A stretch of 64,000 bases of DNA from NCBI RefSeq assembly GCF_003688895.1, contig NZ_REFV01000016.1, positions 20,803 through 84,802 on the forward strand, written 5' to 3'. How positions within the stretch are numbered: position 1 is the stretch's first letter; every line of letters begins with the position of its first letter. Shown here piece after piece: positions 26,304 to 34,485 of the stretch. Source of the stretch: Dokdonia sinensis. GTDB taxonomy: Bacteria > Bacteroidota > Bacteroidia > Flavobacteriales > Flavobacteriaceae. The position numbers and the translations under genes are program-made. The notes beneath the pieces are model-generated. The model was given only the letters and a program-made list of their open reading frames with translations. It was not told the DNA's origin and searched no databases.

Positions 26304-27197
26304 CTAGCGTAAAAATTTATCCACTACAAAAACAATTTGTAGCAAGGTAATGTATGTGACGCTGGAGAGCATCAATCGTTTTGCAGTTTTTGCATCCCGA
26401 TTTTGATAAAGTTTGATAGCCCAGTACAACATAAACAAGCCAAGACCACCAACTATAATTGCTGCAGCTGGAGATAGGAAAAGATTCCCTGTGTATCCAA
26501 AAGCAGGAATAATCGATATCAATATCGTCCACACTGTGTATAAAATAACTTGCGTTGCGGTTCCTTTATCTCGTTTTCCCGTAGGCAACATAAAAAAACC
26601 TCCTTTTTTATAATCGTCATACAAGAACCATCCTATTGCCCAAAAATGTGGAAACTGCCAGAAAAACTGAATCATAAACAGCGTCCCAGGCTCAATACCA
26701 AAGTCGTTTGTTGCGGCTACCCAACCTAACATAAAAGGAATTGCTCCAGGAAAAGCACCCACAAAAACAGAAAGCGGTGTCTTCGTTTTGAGCGGTGTAT
26801 AGAGCAACACATACATAAATATGGAAATCCCTCCAAACATTGCCGTTTGTGGATTGATGTAAAATAAAGTGAGTAATCCGAGGATTGTAAAAGCAATTGC
26901 GATGGCCATTGCCACGGTAGTAGACATACGTCCAGAGGCAACAGGCCTATTCTTCGTGCGATCCATAAGAGCATCGAGATCACGCTCCAATACCTGATTG
27001 TATGCGTTAGAAGCACCAACCATAAGGTAACCCCCTACAGAGAGTAGCAGTACAATTCCCCAATCTATAATCTCGGCACCCAGAAAATAACCTGCCACAC
27101 TAGAAAATACAACGCTTATAGAAAGGCGCATCTTTGTGATTTCCTTGAAATCTTGCCAGGGAGAAACAGCAATGGTATGGGTAGAAACTTCGCTCAA
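26304..27197 (-). CDS. cyoE: Protoheme IX farnesyltransferase (heme O synthase)
   Basis: Transfers a farnesyl group to heme B to give heme O, the first step toward heme A for the oxidase next door. It is 297 residues with about nine membrane segments. The UbiA-family Asp-rich motif is NAYNQVLERDLDALMDRTKN, and a second motif includes the YDDYKKGG segment. I chose the TTG at 27197 as start. The open frame extends 25 codons further, but a near-perfect promoter (27232-27262) lies within that extension, so the longer protein could not be made from it. Normal length for the family is kept. Confidence 0.9.
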   Translation of the reverse strand: MSEVSTHTIAVSPWQDFKEITKMRLSISVVFSSVAGYFLGAEIIDWGIVLLLSVGGYLMVGASNAYNQVLERDLDALMDRTKNRPVASGRMSTTVAMAIAIAFTILGLLTLFYINPQTAMFGGISIFMYVLLYTPLKTKTPLSVFVGAFPGAIPFMLGWVAATNDFGIEPGTLFMIQFFWQFPHFWAIGWFLYDDYKKGGFFMLPTGKRDKGTATQVILYTVWTILISIIPAFGYTGNLFLSPAAAIIVGGLGLFMLYWAIKLYQNRDAKTAKRLMLSSVTYITLLQIVFVVDKFLR

Positions 27198-27231
27198 AAG
27201 GGCTTGAAAATTAGCAATCTTTAATTTTGTG

Positions 27232-27262
27232 CAAAGATACTCGCTAGTGTTCTTTTGCACAA
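27232..27262 (-). promoter_or_regulatory. Bacteroidota promoter of cyoE-cox
   Basis: On the minus strand the order is TTG (27262-27260), 20 bases, then TATCTTTG (27239-27232), a full match to TTG-N20-TAnnTTTG. Transcription would begin about seven bases on, leaving a short leader before the TTG start at 27197. Confidence 0.75.
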
Positions 27263-27295
27263 GATAATACAAAGCTTAAATGAGTGTTAAAATTA

Positions 27296-27330
27296 CGCTT
27301 TCGCGAACCTGCCTGCCGGCAGGCAGGAGC
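27296..27330. repeat. GC-rich palindrome nested in the dispersed palindrome
   Basis: CGCTTTCGCGAA (27296-27307), then CCTGCCTGCCGGCAGGCAGG (27308-27327), then AGC. This is the mirror image of the 6101-6136 copy: the same insertion point read on the other strand. It is non-coding, upstream of the MBL gene. Confidence 0.85.
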
Positions 27331-27374
27331 AAAAAAACTATCTTTAAAATATTAAAGTTAAAAAACCTCCCATT

Positions 27375-28268
27375 ATGAAATCACTACTTTCCCTATGTAT
27401 CTTTACTATTTCCCTTATGGCCACTGCCCAAGGTCGTTTTGATAATGTTCAAATAAAGGTTGAACCCGTAGGGGATGATATTTATATGCTAGTGGGAGCT
27501 GGCGGAAACATTGGGATTTCTGTGGGCGAAGACGGTGTTTTTATGATAGACGACCAGTTTGCACCGCTCAGTGATAAGATTATGGCAGCGATAAAAACGG
27601 TATCTGATAAGCCCGTAAAATTTCTGGTAAACACCCACTTTCACGGAGATCACTCCGGTGGCAATGCAAATTTTGAGGCCGCTGGCGCAATGATTGTGGC
27701 TCACGACAATGTGCGCAAGCGACTCGCCGAAAATGAAAAAACAGCCGATGCTGGCCTGCCTGTCATCACCTTTTCTGAAGACGCAACCTTTTATATGAAC
27801 GGAAACGATATTTTTATCACTCACGTGCACGAGGCACATACAGATGGTGATGCGCTTATCTATTTTGCCCAAAGCAATGTGCTTCACACAGGAGACACTT
27901 TTTTTAACGGAAGATTCCCTTATATAGATCTTGCGCGAGGTGGAAGTATTACCGGCGACATCGCTGCTGCCGCAAAAGGGCTGATGCTTATTAATGATGA
28001 GACAAAGATTATTCCAGGTCACGGACCAATGGGAACAAAAGAAGATTACAAGAAGTACAACACGATGCTCAAAACAGTCGCTGGCAATATCTCAGACGCT
28101 ATACAAGCAGGAAAAACCGAAGATCAAGTCGTTGCAGATGGATCTCTTACAAATGATTTCTTTACAGACGAAGAGACCAAAGACGACTTCATATCTGGGG
28201 AAAAATTTCGCCGTACGATCTATCAAAGTCTCATAAAAGAAAAGGAAACGAACATCATAGAGGACTAA
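27375..28268 (+). CDS. Secreted MBL-fold metallo-hydrolase
   Basis: A 297-residue protein with a cleavable signal peptide (about residues 1-18, ending ATAQG). The metallo-beta-lactamase core is complete: HFHGDHSGG (HxHxDH, about residues 86-91), then HVHEAHTDGDA, GDTFFNGRFPYID and the final metal ligand in PGHGP. It is a two-metal periplasmic hydrolase. The substrate is unknown, and antibiotic hydrolysis cannot be claimed from the fold. The VOC gene starts one base after its stop, suggesting a two-gene unit. Confidence 0.92.
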   Translation: MKSLLSLCIFTISLMATAQGRFDNVQIKVEPVGDDIYMLVGAGGNIGISVGEDGVFMIDDQFAPLSDKIMAAIKTVSDKPVKFLVNTHFHGDHSGGNANFEAAGAMIVAHDNVRKRLAENEKTADAGLPVITFSEDATFYMNGNDIFITHVHEAHTDGDALIYFAQSNVLHTGDTFFNGRFPYIDLARGGSITGDIAAAAKGLMLINDETKIIPGHGPMGTKEDYKKYNTMLKTVAGNISDAIQAGKTEDQVVADGSLTNDFFTDEETKDDFISGEKFRRTIYQSLIKEKETNIIED

Positions 28269-28269
28269 A

Positions 28270-28638
28270 ATGAAGCCTGCTGTAAAATCCATACGACCAT
28301 TTGTAGGATCTAAAGACTTTCAAGAATCTAAACGATTTTATGAACGTATAGGTTTTATCGAAAATTGGGCAGGACACAACATGTCCTTTTTGGGACTAGG
28401 AGATTTTGGGTTCTATCTTCAAGATGCTTATGTGAGGGACTGGGTAGACAACACGATGCTTTTTCTAGAAGTAGCAGACCCCGATACCTTTCTTGCTCAT
28501 CTGGAATCACTCGATCTTTCAGTTCATTTCCCTAAAGTGCGCCTATCTAAAATGGTCATAAACGACTGGGGGCGGGAGTTTTTCCTTCACGATCCTAGTG
28601 GGGTGTTGTGGCATATTGGGGGATTTAGTAGAAATTAA
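28270..28638 (+). CDS. VOC family protein (glyoxalase/bleomycin resistance fold)
   Basis: A 122-residue protein with a single VOC module pair: VKSIRPFVGSKDFQESKRFY at the start and the EFFLHDPSGVLWHIG strand at the end. The HDPSG..W.I ending is typical of bleomycin-resistance-like members that lack the full metal site. Function is open. It is co-transcribed with the MBL gene. A partial copy of its 3' end lies at 31287-31383, the trace of a tandem duplication whose breakpoint falls within this gene. Confidence 0.88.
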   Translation: MKPAVKSIRPFVGSKDFQESKRFYERIGFIENWAGHNMSFLGLGDFGFYLQDAYVRDWVDNTMLFLEVADPDTFLAHLESLDLSVHFPKVRLSKMVINDWGREFFLHDPSGVLWHIGGFSRN

Positions 28639-28676
28639 TGACCCAATCCAAAAAAAACTAATATTTAAATAGATAA

Positions 28677-29333
28677 TTAAATTTTCAATGGCCCTATTGG
28701 TTTCCACCAAATTCCATCCATTTTCTTTAAGAGAAAAAAATTCACTCTACCGTGATTCACTCCCATGTGAACGTGGTTGTAAGGAATAATTGCTACGGTT
28801 TTATTTTCATTTAGCAAGCAACCATAAATTCTTAAACTTGGGTATTCATCAATATTAGGATTACCATCATACCTATTATAGTCTAGCGCATTATAAAATT
28901 GTTCAGAGTGTTTTTTGAGGCTTTGTACATTTTCACCCCACAACGTATCCAATGGCAGTTTTGATGGCAAGGTGAGGTGAAATTTATCAAAATTATTAAG
29001 TATATAAAACAAATCGTCTTCATTAAGAAGGTTTTCATAAATGGAAAAACTGTCTTTTATAGGACAATAAAATTTGAGTTCATACGTATCCTTGCTTGTA
29101 CCGCATATTTTATCGGCAGTTCTATAAAGACTCCTAGCTTTCCTATAACGCCCTACAAATTTTTTAATTCCAGTAACCTTAATCACATTTTCATCAACAA
29201 AAGTGTATGATTTTTGATTGTTGAGAAAAACTCTAAGTGCATCCCTTTTATTTTGATCGAATTCTTGTATTGTCGCCTTCTGTGCAACACAGGATGTAGT
29301 TATAAACAAAAAAACTAGACATAATATTTTCAT
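28677..29333 (-). CDS. Small exported lipoprotein-like protein, copy A
   Basis: A 218-residue protein starting at the ATG at 29333, which begins the signal MKILCLVFLFITTSCVAQ, a lipobox-like end. It has no known domain. It ends MDGIWWKPIGPLKI and is a clear paralogue of 31437-32096, sharing FVGRYRK, YRTADKIC, LKFYCPI.DSFS and DYNRYDG.P.IDE.PS.R. It starts seven bases past the stop of the metalloprotease-like lipoprotein, so the two are probably expressed together and may act together at the cell surface. Confidence 0.8.
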   Translation of the reverse strand: MKILCLVFLFITTSCVAQKATIQEFDQNKRDALRVFLNNQKSYTFVDENVIKVTGIKKFVGRYRKARSLYRTADKICGTSKDTYELKFYCPIKDSFSIYENLLNEDDLFYILNNFDKFHLTLPSKLPLDTLWGENVQSLKKHSEQFYNALDYNRYDGNPNIDEYPSLRIYGCLLNENKTVAIIPYNHVHMGVNHGRVNFFLLKKMDGIWWKPIGPLKI

Positions 29334-29340
29334 AACAAAT

Positions 29341-31065
29341 TTATTGACAAGAATCACCCAATGGCAAAATATCTTCTTGAGGAGAATTACTATCCTCAGC
29401 AATGTTAGTACGAAGTATTCTTGTATAACTCTCAGAATCTTCTGGATACAAATCTATAAAAGTACTTGTTTCGTACAGGGCTCCCCAAGCTAAGTCCTCA
29501 TAATACCGACTAGACTGTTGATTATTGTCCCACTCACGTAGAGCATCCCTCATAGGAGTTATGAACTTTTCAGCCATTTGTTGATGCTGAACGGCTTCTG
29601 GATCATCATTATATAAATCCGCCATTACTGCGTCCCAAAGTACAGGAAGCTCTGCAATATTCACTGGCACTTGAGCATCTCCATCATCAACTTTAGAAAG
29701 CATATAAGCGTGAAGAATCTCGTGAAGTATAGTCCTCGCAATTGCAATTGTGGTAGCTTGATCAGTATAACTATTTCTCAATACAGTTACATAATTTTTA
29801 GGTAGCGCATTACCGTTTACGTCATAATACCAATCAGTTTCGGCTTGATGGAGTGGGTTTGAAGGAACGCCGGTTTGCATAACCAAATTATACCCGGAAG
29901 CAGGCGCGCCAAATCTATAAATTATATTCGCAATATCATTTTGTTGTAAATTTTTGAGTTGTGTTAAAATATTATTAGAACACGGATCCAGATTTACAGA
30001 GTTGATATTATCCTCTATTTCATTAGCGATTATATATTCCTCTAAATCAACATTCACCCCTACCTCATCATTCTCAATTTCCTCTTCTTCTTCAGGTAAG
30101 CATCCACAATTTTCATCAAAACCAAATTCACAATCGTTCTGCTGGTTACAGTCATCTGGTGTCTCACAGCCAGGGTTTCTCATTACCTCGCCTAAATTGC
30201 GCGAGGTAGTCATCTCATCACCCTCAAATTTTATATCAATCACAAATTCAATCCCGCAATCAGGATGGGTGCAAGGAGCGGTCTGGTGGTCCACTTGATG
30301 CTCGGGATGTGAGCAAGGAACTTCAATCTCGCAGTTCTCTACGGTGGTTATACTTATAATACCGCCAGTACCACCGCCTGTGTCCCCATCAGCTCCTGTA
30401 TCACTATCACCACCAGTATCTCCAGTTCCTGTATCCCACGTACCGGTGCCGTTATCTGTATTTCCATCACTATCGCTGCCTCCATCTCCACAAGGGTCAT
30501 TTAGAAAATAGTCTGTTGCCGTACCGTTATCCATACTAACATCACCTACATAAGCTCCTGTGTCTGTATAAAAAACAAGCTCCCCTGTAAATGTCGTCAT
30601 ATTAAGACTTCCTGTCTGGGTTCCTACCCAGTCCCTAGTCATACGATACTCAGCAATATAAGCATAGACTCCTCTAAGGGTCTCCTTTACTACAAGATTA
30701 AAATAGGAGATATAGATAGGGTTTCTTTCATTAAAGGTCTCTAGCTTAAACGAATAGTTTTTCCTGTCGTAGCTATTTATAGATTCTAAAATCTCATCCA
30801 TCTGGGCTTCACCCAGAATCAAATCTGGTTCTATAGACCGTGTATCATTATTATAAGATTGAATTTCAAAACGCATCGTACCACTTGTTCTTTTTTTGAG
30901 GTAATCTATAATGTGGGGAATTTTATCGCTCGCTATTTTTTTCGTTTCATTTTTTAGCTCCTGAGAGTCAATGACGGTAACTGCGTCTATTGTGACATCA
31001 TCTTTTGTACAAGATACGATAGAAATTAAGAATACGAGGATAAGCAATTTTAGTGTGTTAGGCAT
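29341..31065 (-). CDS. Metalloprotease-like surface lipoprotein, copy A
   Basis: A 574-residue lipoprotein from the ATG at 31065 (signal with lipobox SIVSC, Cys at about residue 19). The frame is open 20 codons further, but that would run through the promoter and the C9 tract. An N-terminal domain of about 180 residues is followed by an Asp/Gly/Thr-rich low-complexity linker, a Cys-rich patch (CNQQNDCEFGFDENCGC) and a C-terminal domain with HEILHAY, an HExxH zinc-protease signature. I know no named family. Copy B (32098-33795) is close in all parts but differs in the linker. The promoter has a homopolymer tract. Confidence 0.82.
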   Translation of the reverse strand: MPNTLKLLILVFLISIVSCTKDDVTIDAVTVIDSQELKNETKKIASDKIPHIIDYLKKRTSGTMRFEIQSYNNDTRSIEPDLILGEAQMDEILESINSYDRKNYSFKLETFNERNPIYISYFNLVVKETLRGVYAYIAEYRMTRDWVGTQTGSLNMTTFTGELVFYTDTGAYVGDVSMDNGTATDYFLNDPCGDGGSDSDGNTDNGTGTWDTGTGDTGGDSDTGADGDTGGGTGGIISITTVENCEIEVPCSHPEHQVDHQTAPCTHPDCGIEFVIDIKFEGDEMTTSRNLGEVMRNPGCETPDDCNQQNDCEFGFDENCGCLPEEEEEIENDEVGVNVDLEEYIIANEIEDNINSVNLDPCSNNILTQLKNLQQNDIANIIYRFGAPASGYNLVMQTGVPSNPLHQAETDWYYDVNGNALPKNYVTVLRNSYTDQATTIAIARTILHEILHAYMLSKVDDGDAQVPVNIAELPVLWDAVMADLYNDDPEAVQHQQMAEKFITPMRDALREWDNNQQSSRYYEDLAWGALYETSTFIDLYPEDSESYTRILRTNIAEDSNSPQEDILPLGDSCQ

Positions 31066-31085
31066 CGGTTTATTTTTAGATGGCT

Positions 31086-31133
31086 CAAACATACACATTA
31101 CCCCCCCCCGATATTTTAGGGGCATTCGCCCCT
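31086..31133 (-). promoter_or_regulatory. Promoter with C9 tract and GGGG/CCCC palindrome, copy A
   Basis: On the minus strand a TATGTTTG -7 box (31093-31086) lies 20 bases before the ATG at 31065. A run of nine G (31109-31101) sits in the spacer upstream of the -7 box. Beyond it is an inverted repeat, AGGGGC-ATTC-GCCCCT (31118-31133), abutting the expected -33 position. Length change in the G run would alter promoter spacing. Confidence 0.6.
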
Positions 31134-31160
31134 TAATTTCTCACAAATGCCCCTCTTACC

Positions 31161-31285
31161 TTAATCCACAATATACTCCAGCGCTTCATAAACGAGGGTG
31201 GCGCCATAATCGGTTTTGCTTTCGCGAAAGCGTAACCCTATCGATTGCGCACCCCGGTAGCCTTTGTTTTAATCTAGTATCATTT
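31161..31285 (-). pseudogene. 3' fragment of the 136-residue lipoprotein gene
   Basis: Reads NKGYRGAQSIGLRFRESKTD and on to EALEYIVD and a stop, matching the C-terminus of the intact gene at 33891-34301. A stop codon replaces the Glu just upstream, and the match ends at the duplication joint. It includes its own copy of the dispersed palindrome (31218-31231). Confidence 0.85.
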
Positions 31286-31286
31286 A

Positions 31287-31383
31287 GTACGTCTCTATGT
31301 TGGGAGTAAAGAATTATGGAAAGTAGTTTTTCCCTCACGACCCTAGTGGGGTGTTGTGGCATATAGGGAAGTTTGATCCTTGA
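31287..31383 (+). pseudogene. 3' fragment of the VOC gene
   Basis: Resembles the end of 28270-28638 (F-F-x-H-D-P-S-G-V-L-W-H-I-G, then a stop). The reading frame has an internal stop where the intact gene has a Glu/Arg codon. It begins where the lipoprotein fragment ends, marking the joint of the 2.7-kb tandem duplication. Confidence 0.8.
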
Positions 31384-31436
31384 AATCAATGAACCCTATC
31401 CAAAAATTAACCAATAATCTATATTTACATAAAGGA

Positions 31437-32096
31437 CTAAATTTTCAATGGCCCTATTGGTTTCCACCAGATGTCATCCATTTTCTTTAAGAGAAAATAA
31501 CTTGCTCGTCCGTGCCTGATACCCGGCCCTTCTGTTACATAAACTATAATTGCGACGTCCTCGTTTTTAGTAATGTAATAATCTAATACACGAATACTTG
31601 GAAACTCATCTATTTTTGGGACTCCATCATATCTTGTATAATCCACTTGTTCATAGTAAATGTCAGAATGTTTTAACAACGGTATGGTTTGCGAAATAAT
31701 AGATTCAACATTTAATTCTCGAGGTTTTCTACTCGATTCATATTCCGCTCTAAGGTATTCAAAATCCGAAGCATCGAGCAAGCCTTCAAATCGTGAAAAA
31801 GAGTCTGCAAGAGGACAGTAAAATTTAAGTCTTTCTAAATCTTGATCTTTCTTGCAAATACTGTCTGCAGTTCTATAAAACTTTATATTGTGTTTATATC
31901 TACCTATGAAATTTAAAATTAAATCTGCCCCCATAACATTCTTATCAATATAAGAATACATTTTTTGAGTATTAAAAAAGGTAACAAATGCCTCTGTGTC
32001 TTTTTCTTTTATAGAAAGTCTGCTAGCCGAATTTTGAGATTTGCATTGCGCTGTTGAGAGCAACAGACAAATAATAAAGATGTTTTTAATCTTCAT
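31437..32096 (-). CDS. Small exported lipoprotein-like protein, copy B
   Basis: A 219-residue paralogue of 28677-29333, with signal and lipobox-like end STAQC (Cys at about residue 19). The two copies match over their length, most clearly at YRTADSIC, LKFYCPLADSFS and the last 14 residues. Two bases separate its start from the stop of copy B of the metalloprotease-like lipoprotein. Since that upstream gene carries an early stop, expression of this gene may be reduced by polarity. Function unknown. Confidence 0.8.
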   Translation of the reverse strand: MKIKNIFIICLLLSTAQCKSQNSASRLSIKEKDTEAFVTFFNTQKMYSYIDKNVMGADLILNFIGRYKHNIKFYRTADSICKKDQDLERLKFYCPLADSFSRFEGLLDASDFEYLRAEYESSRKPRELNVESIISQTIPLLKHSDIYYEQVDYTRYDGVPKIDEFPSIRVLDYYITKNEDVAIIVYVTEGPGIRHGRASYFLLKKMDDIWWKPIGPLKI

Positions 32097-32097
32097 A

Positions 32098-33795
32098 TTA
32101 ACATGGGTTGCTTTTAGGCGTCACGCCGTTTTGAACTGAATTAGTATCTTCAGCCATATTAGTATTTATTATTCGATTCTTTGCGACCAGATCATTCTGA
32201 AAAACATAATTAAATGTTGATGTCTCAAATAATGCACCCCAAGCTAGATCTCTATAATATTGATCTGATTCTTGGGAATTATCCCACTCTTTTAGGGCAT
32301 CTTCAATAGGCTCAATGAATTTTCGGGCAATAATTTCGTGCTGTAATTGATTAGGGTTATCATCGTATGTCTCTGTTAATAAGGCATTCCACAGTAAGGG
32401 GAAATTTGTCACTTCATTTGATCCTGTTAGAACTGAATCATCAACCAAACTAATTAAATGAGCGTGTACTAGTTCGTGTAAAATAGATCTTGCTATGGAC
32501 ATCTTCGTAGCCTGACCAGCATAAGCGGGTTGAATATGCGTTACATAATTATAATCCATTGGCTCTCCAATTTCATCCCTTTTCCAATCTGTTTCTCCCG
32601 CATTATTTGGATTTATTGGAGGAACACCCGTGAGTATTTGCCAAATGTATGGTAAATCAGGCGCGCCAAATCTATAAATTATGTTAGCAATATCATTTTG
32701 TTGTAAATTTTTGAGTTGGGTTAAAATGTTATTTGAACAAGGGTCTAAATTTGTTGAAGTGATATTATCCTCAATCTCCACGGCTATCAAGTATTCATCA
32801 ATATCAACATTCATACCTACATCTTCATTCTCAATCTCCTCTTCCTCCTCTGGCAGGCACCCACAGTTTGCATCAAAACCAAATTCGCAATCGTTTTGCT
32901 GGTTACAATCATCTGGTGTCTCGCAGGCAGGGTTTCTAAGAATATCTTCAATTGTCTTTTGATCATCGGTTTCATCCCCTGGACAAATTACCACAGTTGT
33001 TGGAATACAATTGCACTCCCCGTCACCATAAATATACCATTCACAGCTGTCGCCTATTGGACCACCATCGTCTTCGCCACTCGTTCCTGTGTTTCCAGAA
33101 TCTCCATTTCCAAAATCTCCATTTCCAGAATCACCATTTCCAGAATCTCCAGTTCCAATATCTCCAGAAGTACCTCCATCATCATTAGATCCTCCTCCGT
33201 TAGAGCTACCGCCGTCATCACAAGGGTCGTTCAAAAAAGATGTGAACCCTTGACCGTCTGCCATTTCTACAGTACCCACAAACTGTCCAATGTCTGTATA
33301 ATAAAGTAATTCTCCTGTATACGTAGACCAATCAACCCCACCAGACTGAGTTTGAACCCAATTTGTTGTAAATCTATATTCTGTAATATAAGAATAAGTC
33401 CCTCGCAACGTTTCCTTCACTACAAGATTATATCTTGAAATGTAACCCGGGACACCACCATTAATTGTATTCAATTTAAACGTATAATTTTTCCTGTCAT
33501 AACTGTTTATGGACTCCAGAATCTCCTCCATCTGCGTGTCTCCCAATATTAAATTTGGCTCTACAGACCTCGTGTCACTATTATAGGATTGTATTTCAAA
33601 ACGCATCGTCCCGTTTGTTCTGTCTTTTAGATAGTCGATTATGTGAGGTATTTTATCACTCGCGATTTTTCTGGTGGTGTTTTTTGTTTCTTGAGGTAAG
33701 GTGATATTTGTATCATCAACGATAACATCGTCCTAGGTACAAGATACAATAGAAATAAGAATTAAAAGGATAAGAGATTTGAGGGTGTTTTGCAT
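32098..33795 (-). pseudogene. Metalloprotease-like lipoprotein, copy B, with amber codon 21
   Basis: Copy B of the 29341-31065 gene. The intact start is the ATG at 33795, with the signal and lipobox SIVSC, but codon 21 (33735-33733) is TAG where copy A has Lys. Only two codons separate the lipid-attachment Cys and the stop. After the stop the frame stays open for more than 540 codons with good similarity and keeps HELVHAH (HExxH). An internal ATG at 33606 could restart translation but without an export signal. The linker has GNGDSGNGDFGNGDS repeats unlike copy A. It is either a recent pseudogene or a sequencing error. Confidence 0.8.
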
Positions 33796-33815
33796 CGGTT
33801 TATTTTTAGATGGCT

Positions 33816-33863
33816 CAAACATACACATTACCCCCCCCCGATATTTTAGGGGCATTCGCCCCA
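33816..33863 (-). promoter_or_regulatory. Promoter with C9 tract and GGGG/CCCC palindrome, copy B
   Basis: Apart from the last base of the palindrome arm this is identical to the copy A promoter: -7 box TATGTTTG (33823-33816), nine G (33839-33831) and the GGGG/CCCC inverted repeat. About 70 bases from the start-codon region upward are identical in the two copies, more conserved than the coding parts. Confidence 0.6.
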
Positions 33864-33890
33864 TAATTTCTCATAAATACCCCTCTTACC

Positions 33891-34301
33891 TTAATCCACA
33901 ATATACTCCAGCGCCTCATAAACGAGGGTGGCGCCATAGTCGGTTTTGCTTTCGCGAAAGCGTAACCCTATCAACTGCGCGCCACGGTAGCCTTTGTTTT
34001 CGTCTAGATGCATCTGTTGCGCATCTTCTTCTGAAATGACGAGGCACAACTTCCCACAAAAGGCATCTCCATAAGCATTTACCACCAAAAAAATCTGACC
34101 CATAATTTCTTCTCGAGTTTCAAAATAGTAATCAACTTCTGAGCTTTCCTTGATGAGCCTGTACAGTTCTGCCTGATATACTTTAGTATTGTATTGATTT
34201 GCACCCAATACCTCGTTATGCTGAGACTTGTAACAGCTTTCTTCTTTACAGGAACACAGCAACAACACCGCCATCCCCAGAGCAGCGATTTTTAATAACA
34301 T
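33891..34301 (-). CDS. Small lipoprotein of unknown function
   Basis: A 136-residue lipoprotein with lipobox LLLCSC (second Cys at about residue 18) and a Cys-containing mature N-terminus KEESCYKSQHNEV. It has no recognised domain. Near the C-terminus a copy of the dispersed palindrome (33948-33961) is read in frame as LRFRESK. A decayed fragment of its 3' end lies at 31161-31285, so this gene marks the right edge of the ancestral duplicated segment. Confidence 0.75.
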   Translation of the reverse strand: MLLKIAALGMAVLLLCSCKEESCYKSQHNEVLGANQYNTKVYQAELYRLIKESSEVDYYFETREEIMGQIFLVVNAYGDAFCGKLCLVISEEDAQQMHLDENKGYRGAQLIGLRFRESKTDYGATLVYEALEYIVD

Positions 34302-34485
34302 AGTTTGTGATAAATGTGAGGTAGTTGTGTGCTCTTGTATAACGAATTTTCTTTATGAAATCGTATGAACGGAAATTCAAATAGAACTTGAATTTTAAAG
34401 TGCTGGGTGATCTAAGAATAACAAAACTAAGGTGGTTGAGTGATCCGCCTTTCCGGGGGATTGTATCATAACCTCCGAAATCTGA

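Noticed and set aside
27375..28268. Beta-lactam resistance gene
   Set aside because: The metal site is complete, but the fold covers many hydrolases and there is no specific resistance signature.
29954..30298. Antisense open frames across the lipoprotein genes
   Set aside because: They run opposite to a well-supported gene, have low-complexity serine-rich products and no start-site signals.
33733..33735. TAG as pyrrolysine or other recoding
   Set aside because: Nothing in the window supports amber recoding, copy A has Lys there, and a simple nonsense change or read error explains it.
28677..34301. Composite transposon around the duplicated lipoproteins
   Set aside because: No transposase, terminal repeats or target duplications; the joint of two gene fragments fits a plain tandem duplication.
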